Source of the DNA: Meloidogyne chitwoodi
Lineage: Eukaryota > Nematoda > Chromadorea > Rhabditida > Meloidogynidae
Length of the DNA stretch: 64,000 nucleotides
Reading direction: 5' to 3'
Assembly: GCA_015183035.1 (NCBI GenBank)
Contig: JACZZP010000007.1
Location: forward strand, 310,001-374,000
Below are positions 23,548 through 34,717 of the stretch, one piece after another (positions within the stretch are counted from its first letter, which is position 1; every line of letters begins with the position of its first letter). The notes under the pieces are model-generated. The model was given only the letters and a program-made list of their open reading frames with translations. It did not search any database and was not told the origin of the DNA. The position numbers and the translations under genes are program-made.

Positions 23548-26500
23548 TTAAGTAGTAAGTCCTCTAGAGCGTCTAGTAATATCCAAACCTTCAGAAAATG
23601 GGTCTAATTTACCCAATGCTATCTAAAGAATAAATTTTATTTTATTTAAAAAACATCTTGTAAAAATTGGTCTAATTTATTTTATTAAAAATAATTTTTT
23701 AAAATAATCTATAATATTTTTAAATAAAATTCATAAAAAAAACCTTTGATAAATGCCTAACTTCAAGATCATTATCATCTACTAACATTTGTTCAAGACG
23801 TTTAATTACACTAACTCCAACATATTCTTCAAAACGATTAAATTGAGCAACTAGACAAAAATATTGACGAACATTGGGAACATCTTTTTTGAAAAAAAAT
23901 AAAAAAAAATTAATAAAATTCTTTAAAAAATGAAATATACTATCATCTGACAAACACATAAAATCATGAAAAAATAAATAATAAAATTGAAGAGTAGAGA
24001 TCATACAGCGTCCGATTAAAAGATAAAGAAGATGAGCAAAACTAAAAAAAATTAAAAAAATAAAAATTAAAAAAAAAACCTTTGTCTACGTCTCCAACTT
24101 GTTGTCCACCAAAATCCTGAACGAATTTCTGCCAACAATTTAAAAGTTAAGGGCATATAAATTATTGATTCTTCATCTTCAGGCATTGAAGATTCGGAAC
24201 AAGTGACAGGGATGGCATCAGACAAATTTTCTTGACTTCTTTTCCAAAGATCTGTTCTTTTTGTCCATTCGTGATGAATAAAGGTTTTTAATACTGACGA
24301 AAGCATTAATATACCATTTGTTCGTACTTGAGAAATTCGGTCTGAAAAATAGAAAATTAAAGAAATTAGACAGAAAATTGAGTTTACACATGGTCACAAG
24401 GGACAAAATGGTCAGACAGTTAATTTATTAAAAATTAACCTTTAACAAGTCTTTTAATGCATAAAATCCTTATTAATGAATGTTTGACCATTATGTCCCA
24501 TTTGACCATTTGTAGGAAAAGAATTATGAGAGGATTAACAAAAATATTACAACAAAAAAATATATTTATTTAAAATTAATAAAAATAAACCAGCAGAAAA
24601 AGTCAAAGCATACGCACACAAATAATTATTTACAATTTCAATAGAAAGTAGACTTAAAAGTTGATTAAGTTGACTTTAAAAAAATAAATAAAATAATTAA
24701 AAAAAATTAAATTAAAAAATCACAAACATGGCAAACTCTGCACGTTGACGCCACCAACGATCATCCATCTCAAGAGTAAAAAGTTGGCTTAAATCACGTA
24801 TAACAATTTCACGGCTTTTTGGTGAAAGAACCTTTTTAAAAATTAAAATATTAAAAATAAAATAAAAAACCAAGCAAAAATCAAATAATTGTGCCAATAC
24901 AGAATTTTGAATATCACAAAAAGAATCATTGAAACAACGTTGAAATTCTGGAAGTAATAATTGTTCACAACGTTCAGTTCCTAACCATTTAGCTGTTAAG
25001 GCGAATGAATTGGCCAACTCTAATCTATTGTGTTCCTTTTAAAATAAAATTAATTTAAAAAAAAAATTAAGGAAAATATCCAAAAATATTTAAAAAATCA
25101 AAGTAAAAAATTAAAAATAAACCGATGTTTTCTGCATTAAAATACAATCTTTTCCAAAATAAAAACAAAATTTAGGCAAAAAAGTATTTTCAATCCATTC
25201 ACTTGGAATATAATCTTTGAGATCTGTTGCATTTGAAAGAACACAATTTAGAAGACGAAAAATTAGAGAATGTGTCTTAAAATAAATAAAATTAATTAAA
25301 AAAAAATTTTTTTTAATTAACTAGTAGGGTTGTTTCAGCCCTTGTTCCCGAATTACGGAGAATTTGGATTTTTTCAATTTTCTCCGTCCCCGTTTCAAAA
25401 ATTCCCTGACAACTCGCTTTCGCGAATACATAACAGAGAAACAAACACTTGAGATTGGAAATAAATGTTTATTTTTATTATTTTTGATTTATATAATCAT
25501 AATAAAAATAAAATTGGAGAGATCATATATACAAATTTAATAAAAATTAAAAAAAAAAATTCTTACGCTTTTCCAGGGAGACTGTAAATAAATTGAGTAA
25601 GGTTCATCCTAAAAATTTAATTTTTTTTTAAATTAAATTTTAAAATTAAAATTTCAAGCCGCATTAGTTTCTGTTAGTGTCCGGTAAAATCGATTTTTCC
25701 GGATTCCGGACCGGATTTAGATTTTGTGAATAGAACCGAACCGGATCCGGTGGGTATAATCCGGTCCGGAATTAATCCGGAGATTTTGAAAAAACCTGAT
25801 ATTTGAGAACGGATCCGTTCGGATAAATCCGGCTGGATACAAGCGGGCGCCGGTCACTAGTTTCTGTAGTTTGTTTTACAATTTCTTCAGATACCGTCAA
25901 AAAATCAAAAAGTCCAATAATAATGTTTTTAACGGCTAAAAATTAATTTAATTAAAAAAAAGAATAAAACTAAAAAAATAAAACCTTCAATATTTAACAC
26001 TTTTTGTTCAACAAGGTCATACAATGCAGATAAAACGTTTGTTTGACAAAATTCTCGAGCATTTAAGATGGTTAATAACAAAGAAGGAAAGTGTTGGTTG
26101 AACTTTAAAATTATTATTTTTAATTATTTAACTCTTTTCCCCTTTTTAATTAAAAATTAAAATAAAAACCTGTTCAAACCGTTCATCATTTTCACTAACA
26201 GAAACCTCATCTTTAAGCTGTACAGCAAAAGTTACAATTTGTGTGTATGAACATAATGATGAATAAGAAAGTTTTTCAATTAATTTTAGATATTGTATGT
26301 ACATTTTAGTCATTTCTGATGTTTTTGCACTTGAAAGAAGAGAAACAGCTTTTAACACTACTGCTCTAAAATAAAAGTTTTATTTAAAAATCAATTTTCT
26401 TTTGATTAAAATGAAATATCTTGAGAAAATAATTTAGAAATTTATTAACATTTAATTTTATTTATTTATTTTTTAATCCTGGGCTTGAAACTAGGACTTT

Positions 26501-27631
26501 TTGTTTAATTCAATCAATTTGAGCCTGGACACCCAGAACATTTTACTCAAGAAAAATCAACTCAGAAAAAATCACCATAATGTTCAAAAAATGCCTAGAT
26601 TTAAGTTAAAGAAAAATCCTGGCACTGACCAAGAAAATAGTCAAAAAACAACTAAAATTCTAATTTAGAAGTTCAACCCTTATATGTAATAAAAAGTAAA
26701 CCTATCAAATACCTCAAAATTAGAGTATTAAAAAAATAAAAAGTAGTACCCCAAAATGGTGCCACAAAAATTAAAAAAAACCTCCAAAATGGATCATCAG
26801 CTTCCATAAATTTTCGCCAAAAAGCAAGATCAAGAGATGGGCTAATAAATTGATTTTTCTTTTCCTCTTCAACAGAATTACTCGAATCAGTTTGTGATGT
26901 AACAATTTGTGCACTTTCAGTACTTTTATCATCTGAGATATTATTTTCTTCGTCTTCAATAGAAACATTTTGGTTACAATGTTTTAGTAAAATATCATTT
27001 TCTGGATTAGAATTTTGTATCAAATCAGAACAACTCGTAGATGCTTGTGGTGGATTTTGCTTATTTTTAAGAATATTATTTTTGAACACCCCAAAAAGTC
27101 TGGCTTTCTTTTCTTCTTTTTTTCTCATTATTGATGCCATTTCTTCTAATGGATCTTCTTTTGACTCCCATCTATGTTCTATTGATGCCGTTGTTTCTAT
27201 TGAATCTTCTTTTGACTTCCATTTACGTTCAATTTCATCGTTTTGATATTCTTTCTCTTCCTGAATTATTTTTTAAGTAAATAAATATATTAAAAAAAAA
27301 CCGTGAGATCAATCGTAACTTTCTTAATCAATTTTCTATTTTTGATCCGTCCAAATGAATTAGCTTCATCAAACAATTTTTTCTCTTCAATTATATTAGA
27401 ATCATCAATTGAAGAATCATCAACAACACTCGATTCTGGTGTTAAAACTTCCTCAGCTTCTTCCTCTTCTTCTCCAATAACACTTATTTCAAAGTCTATT
27501 AACATTTTATTTTGTTCAGGTTCTTCTTGTTGTTTCTGTTGATTTCTTTGAATACAATCATTATCCTCCAACTTTTCTGACGAATTAATAAAATTATCTT
27601 TTAAAGATGATGATGAAGATTCTTTCTCCAT
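23548..27631 (-). CDS. PPP4R1: HEAT-repeat protein, PP4 regulatory subunit 1-like
   Basis: PPP4R1 is a HEAT-repeat regulatory subunit of protein phosphatase 4. The protein starts MEKESSSSSLKDNF with a long acidic, Ser-rich, probably disordered N-terminus (about 300 residues). Helical repeats follow: TKMYIQYLKLIEKLSYSSL, VKNIIIGLFDFLTVSEE, LELANSFALTAKWLGTERCE, LAQLFDFCLVLSPKSREIVI, then RWWRQRAEFAMFV, SADRISQVRTNGILMLSSVL, TTSWRRRQ, KDVPNVRQYFCLVAQFNRFE and KRLEQMLVDDNDLEVRHLSK. The order NWRFRAEL / DKVSSVRW / KWSGRQAF / DRVPNVR / DSDVKYF of human PPP4R1 is matched segment by segment. Another PP2A-A-like HEAT protein is possible. One intron/exon boundary region carries a hAT-like MITE (25675-25859). 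Confidence 0.75.
25675..25859. mobile_element. hAT-like MITE with perfect 8-bp target duplication
   Basis: The element is 185 bp, starts TAGTGTCCGG and ends CCGGTCACTA (9 of 10 inverted matches). It is flanked on both sides by GTTTCTGT (25667-25674 and 25860-25867). TAGTG ends plus an 8-bp duplication are typical of the hAT superfamily. The interior is built of CCGGAT/ATCCGG words and has no gene. Its insertion point is directly beside coding sequence of the PPP4R1-like gene. Confidence 0.88.
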
Positions 27632-28334
27632 TTTAATTAATATTTTTTGGGAATTTAATTAATCTGAAAAACTAATAATAAAATTAAACAAGAAAAGAGT
27701 AATATTTCAGTTAAAGGGTCCCTTCGTTTTTAACTTTTCTCTATTTTCTTTTATTTTTGCCTTTCGCTTCCTTATTTTATTAACTTTTTTGCCAAAAAAC
27801 AAAGAAAAAATAGGGAAAAGTTAAAAAAGGGCTCTAAACTGAAATATTATAAATAAAAATGCTTGTAAAAAGCTAATTAATAGAACAAAAAAGATAAAAT
27901 TAAACGAAAAAATCTAGAAAAATCGCTTGACAAATAGAACAAATCACCTCAAAAAAAAAATAAAAAACTTTTAACCTTCTATGGTAAAAAGAGAAAAAAG
28001 AGAAAATAGTATATAATAAATAAAATTAGAGAAATAAACAAAAATATAAACATTAAGCAAAAATATATATCTTTTTAAATTAAATAAATGAGCAATTCTA
28101 AATTAAAGAAAAGGTGAGAACAAAATAGTTGAACAGTTATAGTTGTTTTATATTTTCTTTAGAAAAGTTTGATTGGAATTGTTGCGCAGATCAATATTTA
28201 TTTTATTTTTTCACTAATAATAAAGAGAACCGCAATAATTACATTTCTTTTATTTTTAATTTTAAGAAAAATATTTTTGAAAAATTCTTAAACCTTTATA
28301 GGTTATTAAATAAAATAAAAAATATTTTAATAAA
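27632..28334. promoter_or_regulatory. divergent intergenic region PPP4R1-like/kinase
   Basis: This 703-bp spacer lies between head-to-head genes. It contains a foldback element (27702-27847) and a purine-rich GAGAAAAAAGAGAAAA stretch near 27990, the inverse of the CTCTTTTTCTCT blocks seen before plus-strand genes. Confidence 0.4.
27702..27847. mobile_element. 146-bp foldback element
   Basis: The left arm runs ATATTTCAGTTAAAGGGTCC then TTAACTTTTCTCTATTTT. The right arm is its inverse, AAAATAGGGAAAAGTTAA, then GGGCTCTAAACTGAAATAT. The pairing is imperfect but spans about 45 bp. No coding capacity; class not recognised. Confidence 0.65.
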
Positions 28335-31300
28335 ATGAACAATTCTTCCACTTTTAATAATTATTCAATTTTTAATAATAATAATATTTCTTCTTCTTTA
28401 ACTAAACATAATTTTGGAGGCCTTCCTTCCTGTACAGAAAATTTAACTCCTTGGACAACAATTTTAACTCTTTCATTGCTTTATTTAATTGTTATTCTTT
28501 GGTTTTGCAGACGTTAAAAATTTAAAAAAAAAATTAAAAAATTTTTAATTTTTCAGACGGGAAAAATATTTGTCATCCAACACCAGATTCTATTTTCCCT
28601 TATATTGAAAGGCTAAAATTTTTAAGAAGAGGTAGTAGTACTGTGATTTTTAAAAAATTAAAAAAAAAAATATTTTTTGTAATATTAAAATTTTATTCTA
28701 TTTTTTTTTATTTTTTTTCTATTTTTTTTCTATTTTTAGCACTCGATGATTTCCTCATTGACGATATGTAAGATAAATTAAATTAATATTTAATTAATTT
28801 AATTTTAGTAATATTGAACTGACAGATATAAAGTTGGGACAGGGAGCTGTCGGCTTTGTTTTTAAAGGGGTTTTTTAATTTTTTTAAATTTAAATAATTT
28901 TGTTTTTATAAAGTATGTGGTAGCAAAGTCTCAAACTCGTTTTAGGCAAAAAGTATTTGCTGCGGTTAAAGTAAATTTTAATTTTTTAAAAATTAAAAAC
29001 TATTTTAAAAAATTAAAAACAATTAAAAAAAAATTATTTAAATTAAAAATAAATTTTTTTACCAATTAAAACATCTAAAAACATTAAAAAGAAAAGAAAT
29101 GCCCCCTGAGAGGATCGATCTCCCGACCTTTGGTTTACAAGACCAACGCTCTACCACTGAGCTAAAGGGGCAAACTGATAGGATCCCGATAAATGCTCTT
29201 TTCTGCTCTCACAATTTTTAAACGAAAAGAGAAAATTGCTTTTACCAATGGAAATATACATTTTTAATTTATTCCACGTGGCATATAATTTATTTTTAAA
29301 TATTTTTAAATTGAAATAAAAATATTAAAAATTCTAAAATAGTGTTTAAATATTTTTAAAAATATTTTTGTCAATTTAAAATAATTTTTATATATTTTTT
29401 TTTTAATTAGAGGTCCTTAACACACTAATTTTTAATTTTAAAAATTAATTTAAAAATTAAAAAAAATTTTAAAATATTTTTAAATAATTTTTAAATTTAA
29501 ATAATATATATTATACAATTTATTTAATTTTTTTAATTTTTTTTTAATTTTTTTTTTAAATTTTTTAATTTTAGATGAGTTACCCAATGCCTCAGAAGAG
29601 CATAGGCCTTTTAGAAGAAGCTGCTCGAATGGGTAGACTTAGTCATCCTAATATTGTTAAACTTATTGCTGTCAGCAAATTGTATTAATTTATAAAATTA
29701 TTAAAATATAAAATTTTAATTTTAAAAAATCAAAAAATTAAACTGAGGGCAAAAGACGTTTTGTCACCAAAACACTTTTTTCTGTTTATTTTAAATTATT
29801 TTTGAAATTTTAAAAATTTTAAATTTATTTGAAAATGATTAGAAAATAATAAAAAAAATAAATATTTATTTATTTAAAAGATCTTTTACTGCATTTCGTC
29901 CAATGTTGGCAATGGAATGGCTTCCTGGGGGAAGTTTGGCAGAATTTTTTAGAGAAGAAATAAGAGTAGGATTTTATTGAAAATTTATTTTTAAAAATTT
30001 TATTTAATTTAAAATTAATTTTTTTTTAATTTTTTTGAATTTATTTTATAGCGTAAAGAAGAAAGAGACCAAGTGAGGGTTTATGTTCGTGACATTGTCC
30101 ACATTCTGATACAAATAGTACATGCTCTAAAGTATTTTTAATAATTTAATAAACACATTTTAAATAGATTAATTATAATTCAAAAAAATTGGGCACCGAA
30201 CCGTCCAAAATTTTGGCACTGAACAGTCCATAATTTTGGCACCGAAGCGTCCAAAATTTTTTAAATTTTTTAACAATAATATATTAAGATATCTGCATGA
30301 AAATCGTGATGTTCAAGGAAATGATTTTACACATGGGGATGTTGCTGCAAGAAATATTTTGCTTAATGAACGCAATCTTGATACGTAAGAGTACACATTT
30401 TTTAGGTTTTAAAATTTTATAATAATTAAAAAAAATTTTTGAACACACCTATTTTATAGAAAATTTACTGCTCTATCGAATGATAACAAAAATGTAAAAA
30501 TTAGACCATTATTTCCCAAGTTATGGAAGATGGCACTCAACCGACCTCTCCCTCCATTTTCTCTAGAAATTATTTAAATTAATTTATAAAATTAAATAAT
30601 AATTATTATTTATTTTATTAATTTTTTAAATTAAATTCTTTTAAAGTTGTATTGCAAAACTAGGCGATTTTGGTTTGCCTATAGACTTTGGACCTCGTCT
30701 ACCCATTCCTTGGTTACCCCCAGAAATTGTTTGTTCATTAGATCAACAAAACACAAAACATCGTCCAGAGAGTGATGTTTGGTAAAAATAAATAATTTTA
30801 TTAAATTAAAAAAATATTTAAAGGATGTTTGGAGTGCTAAGTTGGGAATGTGCGACACTCGGCGCTGAACCGTCCGATTTTTTTTTAATTAAAAATTTTT
30901 TTTTAATTTAATTTTAAATTTAAAAATATTTTTCAGACATTATCAGAGAACTTTTGAAGAAATTTGCTTTTGTTTTGATCAACCAGATCGTGGTTTGCCG
31001 TTACCTAGAAGCTGTCCACAAGAGTAGTGAGAAGGGAAAAAAATAAAAAATAAAAAAATTTTTTTTTAAATTAAATATTTAAAATATATAAAAATAATTA
31101 TTTTTATTAATCTAATTCTTTTCTTAAAGTTCAGATTTTGTCTATGATTGTCTCTCAGAACAACAACATAGGCGTCCTCGTTGTGCTGGTCCCACAGATA
31201 TTTATTCTTCTGCTATTTTTAGATTAAATTATATTCAGGATTTATATAAACATTCTAGAGGTTTTTTAATTAAAAAAATTATTTTTTATTTTTTAGCTCG

Positions 31301-31385
31301 TTTCCGAATGGTCCAAAATGTGTCAAATTGTACTTGTGCACAACATCGTTGTTCTGTGCCTATGCCTATATTTTCTTTACGTTAA
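28335..31385 (+). CDS. divergent membrane-anchored tyrosine kinase
   Basis: A short N-terminal region (MNNSSTFNNYSIFNNNN...) precedes one membrane segment (TILTLSLLYLIVILWF), then a cytoplasmic tyrosine-kinase domain over about eleven exons. Visible motifs are the Gly loop LGQGAVGFVFKG, the FAAVK lysine, GLLEEAARMGRLSHPNIVKL, MEWLPGGSLAEFF, catalytic loop HGDVAARNILL, LGDFGLP, PWLPPEIV, ESDVWMFGVLSWECATLGAE and RRPRC. AARN identifies the tyrosine-kinase type. HRD is HGD, so it is a non-RD kinase, and the short activation segment (DFGLPIDFGPRLPIPWLPPE) has no tyrosine. The extracellular part is tiny, so it may signal without a ligand domain. It ends IFSLR. The exact C. elegans orthologue is unknown to me. 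One intron carries an antisense tRNA. Confidence 0.8.
29100..29171 (-). tRNA. tRNA-Thr (anticodon TGT)
   Basis: The 72-nt minus-strand sequence begins GCCCCTTTAGCTCAGTGG and ends CTCTCAGGGGGCA. The acceptor GCCCCTT/AGGGGGC pairs over seven positions with one G-T. The D arm is GCTC...GAGC; the anticodon arm TTGGT-CTTGTAA-ACCAA places TGT in the loop. The T arm GGGAG-ATCGATC-CTCTC pairs over five with one G-T. A T-run terminator (TTTCTTTTC) follows at once. It lies antisense inside an intron of the kinase gene. Confidence 0.93.
30465..30560. repeat. half copy of foldback family 1 in kinase intron
   Basis: AAATTTACTGCTCTATCGAA then TGATAACAAAAAT, followed by TTATGGAAGATGGCACTCAAC, matches one arm of the elements at 56535 and 60608. 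The opposite arm is missing. Confidence 0.6.
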
Positions 31386-33189
31386 TTTAATTTTAAATAA
31401 ATTTATTTTATTTTTTATTTTATGTGTTAAATAAATATTAATAAAAAATAAAATTATTTTAGTTAAAAAAAATTCAAAAATTATTAAAAAAAATTCCAAA
31501 AAATTCCAAAAAATTTTTAAAGTTTCCATAAAATTCCAAAAAATTTTAAAAATTTCAAAAAATATTTTTTTAATTTTTCCAACTAATTTCAATTTATTTT
31601 TATTTATTTTTCCATTTTTTAAAATAATTTTGCTATTAATCTTTCTAATATTCTATGATTAAATTTTAGCCAGAAAATACCCTTTTTAAAATAAAAATAA
31701 ATAAATCTTCTCTCTCTGTTTTTGCGCCTTTTTATAGTAATTAAAATTTAAAAAATGCTTATTTTTTATTTTCTCATTTTTTCAATTATTACGCCTTTGC
31801 TTTTGACAAATTGCCTTGTAAATTAGTTTTTTATTTTTTTATTTTTATTATTTAAATATTGGAGGAAAAATAAGCTTAAATTTATTATTATTATTATTTT
31901 TTATTATTTTTTAAAATTTTAATTTTAAATTAAAAATAACTTTCCAACCTCTTTACACTATACAACTATACCCTTTCAACTACTCTAATTTAATTTAATT
32001 AATTATACCGGAATATATTGAAATAATTGTTATAAAATTGTCCCTTTGTTCCGCTCATTATAAGGATATTTATTAGGCAATTCTTTGGGGTGTCAGTATA
32101 ACAGGATTGTCAATTTTTTGGGTGTCCTTAAAATAAAATAATTAAAATTACAATTTATACTATTAAATATTTGGTTTGGATAAATTATAATATTTAAATA
32201 TTTAATTTAAATATTATTTTGAGTTTTTACAATTTATTAAACATTCATTTTGTAGTCCTTTACCTCTTTTTTACCCTTTTATAATTTTTTATTAAATAAA
32301 AAAATTATTTATTATTTATATAAAAATACCTCAAATTATCTCCTTTAAATAAAATAAAAAAAGATTACAATTATATATATTTTTTATTTTTCTTTGATTT
32401 TATATTTCTCATTATTTTTACAATCATTTTCTTCTATTAAATTATTTTTATTTATTCCGCCTTTTTTCTCTTTCTTTTTTTCTTTCTCTCTCTTTAATTT
32501 ATATTTCCGCCTGTTCTCTACGGTCAGAATTATGCAACTTTGTTTTGTGTTTTTACAACTTGTTAGAACAGAGAAAAACAGAAAAACATTAAAAACTTTT
32601 CTTTTCTTTTTAAAGTTTGTTTTTATAATAAAAACAAACTTTAAGGGAGAAATTTAAAGAAAAATTATCTGCCGGTGATTTTTATTATTTTATTGCTATT
32701 TATTACTATTTATTTTTTTTATTTAATTTAATTTTCCCAAGTTTCTTTTTTGTTTTATATTAATTAACCGACACAAAAAAATTTTTTTTTATTGAAAAAA
32801 AATGAAAAATTAGTGATAAATGAAATATTATATTTTTTATATTAAAACAATAAAACTAAAATTTTTTTAAATTTTATAATTCTTATGTTTTTCCTTTATT
32901 TAAAAAAAATTTTTTATGCCTTATATTCTAATTTATAAAATATTAAAAAATAATAATGTCTAAGAAATTATTGTCATTTTGCATGTCAATAAGCACTGGG
33001 AGAATTAATAAGCATTCTTTAAATTAAAAATGAGAAAAATTAATTAAATATTAAAAAAATTAATTAATTAATAGTAATAAATGATAAAATTATTAAAAAA
33101 ATTACTTTAAAATTTTATATATTTTTTTAAATAAATATATCCTTTTATTTAGAGGTATACCTTTTATTTAAATAATTTTATATTAAATT

Positions 33190-33440
33190 CTGAAAATAAA
33201 AAGTAATTAATTCTGATTTTTACTTCTGATTTTAGTTACTTTTGTATTTTTAATTCTGGTTTAAATGTTTAAATTCTGATTTTAATTTTTGTATTTTTCT
33301 TTTAATTCTGATTTTGTATTTTTAATTTTTAACAACTAATTCTGATTTTTTATATTTTTCTTTTAATTCTGATTTTTTGGTTTTATATTTTACTTTTTTA
33401 ATTCTGATTTTTGTATTTTTTAACTTCTGATTTTTTACTT
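33190..33440 (+). repeat. degenerate TTCTGATTTTTGTATTTTTAA array
   Basis: About ten diverged copies of a roughly 20-25 bp unit alternate TTCTGATTTT with GTATTTTTAA. The same repeat, same orientation, recurs at 34400-34690, 35440-35700 and 36070-36320, and inverted at 37080-37310. Confidence 0.7.
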
Positions 33441-34399
33441 TAAATTTTTTTTAAATAAATTAAAAAATTAATTTTTAAAATTTATTTTCTTTTATTACCA
33501 ACCGAAAAATAAAATATTTTTTTGACAAATTTATTTTTACATATTATTTAATATTTTTATTTTCCCTAAGGAGTAAATCTTCTTCTCTTTTGTTTAAAAA
33601 GCTTAAAAGCCGCTCCTTTTGCATAATTTTCTTCCAACTTAACAGGCGGGAAAAGAGGAAAATAAAATTAAAATAAAATAAAAAAGAGGGAAAAATATCC
33701 GATTAATCAAAAATCCTGTCAAATTATATATACAATTTTGTTTTATTAAAATAAGGGGAAAATAAAGAAAAATTAATAAAAATTTGTTTGTTACCCAAAA
33801 TATATAAGTGACAAATAGAGACATTTACATCTTTTAAAAAATAATAAAAACTGAAAAAAGGAATGAAAATAATTTTTTAATAAAATAAAATCACAATTTA
33901 ACCCTTCTAATTTTTTTAAATTTTTCCTCTAGGGAAATTATTATTTTTTAAATATGTAAAATATATTTTTTTAATATTTTACAGCATACTTAAGTTTATA
34001 TTAAAAATTTGACATTTATTTTTTTAAAAAGAAAATAAAAAATTTATAGGTATTAACTCTAAAGTTGTGGGTCAAGCAAGTGGTCGTTACCTTATAATTA
34101 CCTCTATATCAAGATTTTTAATTTTTTTTTTGAAAATAAATATAAAAAATACTTGTTTAAATTAAAAATATTATTTTAAAATATTTTTTAAATTTATTTA
34201 AATATTTTTTAAATATTATAATATTTTAAGTAGGCGGGAATAAGCAAAAGAGGCGTGGCTTTAAGAAAGGAAGAATAATTGTAACTGGCTTATATGCGCA
34301 TATCTATTCTTAGAGAAAATAATTATTTATTTAATTATAATATTAATTTTTATTATTTTAAACTTTAAAATAAAAATGTCCTTTTATTAGAATAATTTT

Positions 34400-34690
34400 A
34401 AATTAAACTCTGACAATAAAAATAATTAATTCTGATTTTTAATTCTGATTTTAGTTACTTTTGTATTTTTTAATTCTGTTTAATTGCTTAACTTCTGATT
34501 TTTGTATTTTTATTTTTAACAGATAATTCTGTTTTAATATTTTTGTATTTTTTAATTCTGTTATAAATGTTTAAATTCTGATTTTCTTTACTTTAAATTT
34601 TTGTATTTTTAATTTTGTTGTTTGTTTATAAATTCTGATTTTTTATTTTAGTTATTCTGATTATATTTTATTAATTGTTTTTTTAATATA
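34400..34690 (+). repeat. sense TTCTGATTTTTGTATTTTTAA array upstream of homeobox ATG
   Basis: Diverged copies of the same unit as at 33190 run up to the probable trans-splice site. Confidence 0.65.
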
Positions 34691-34717
34691 TTTTAATAAT
34701 TTTTCAGAATCATTAAA

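Larger units (their letters stand above)
31386..34717. other. 3.3-kb gene-free region before the homeobox gene
   Basis: This is AT-rich and carries no supported exon. From about 33190 to 33440 and again from 34400 to 34690 it holds degenerate tandem copies of a unit close to TTCTGATTTTTGTATTTTTAA. The short T-rich open frames are low-complexity and are not genes. This may contain cis-regulatory DNA for the homeobox gene, but no element can be named. Confidence 0.5.
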
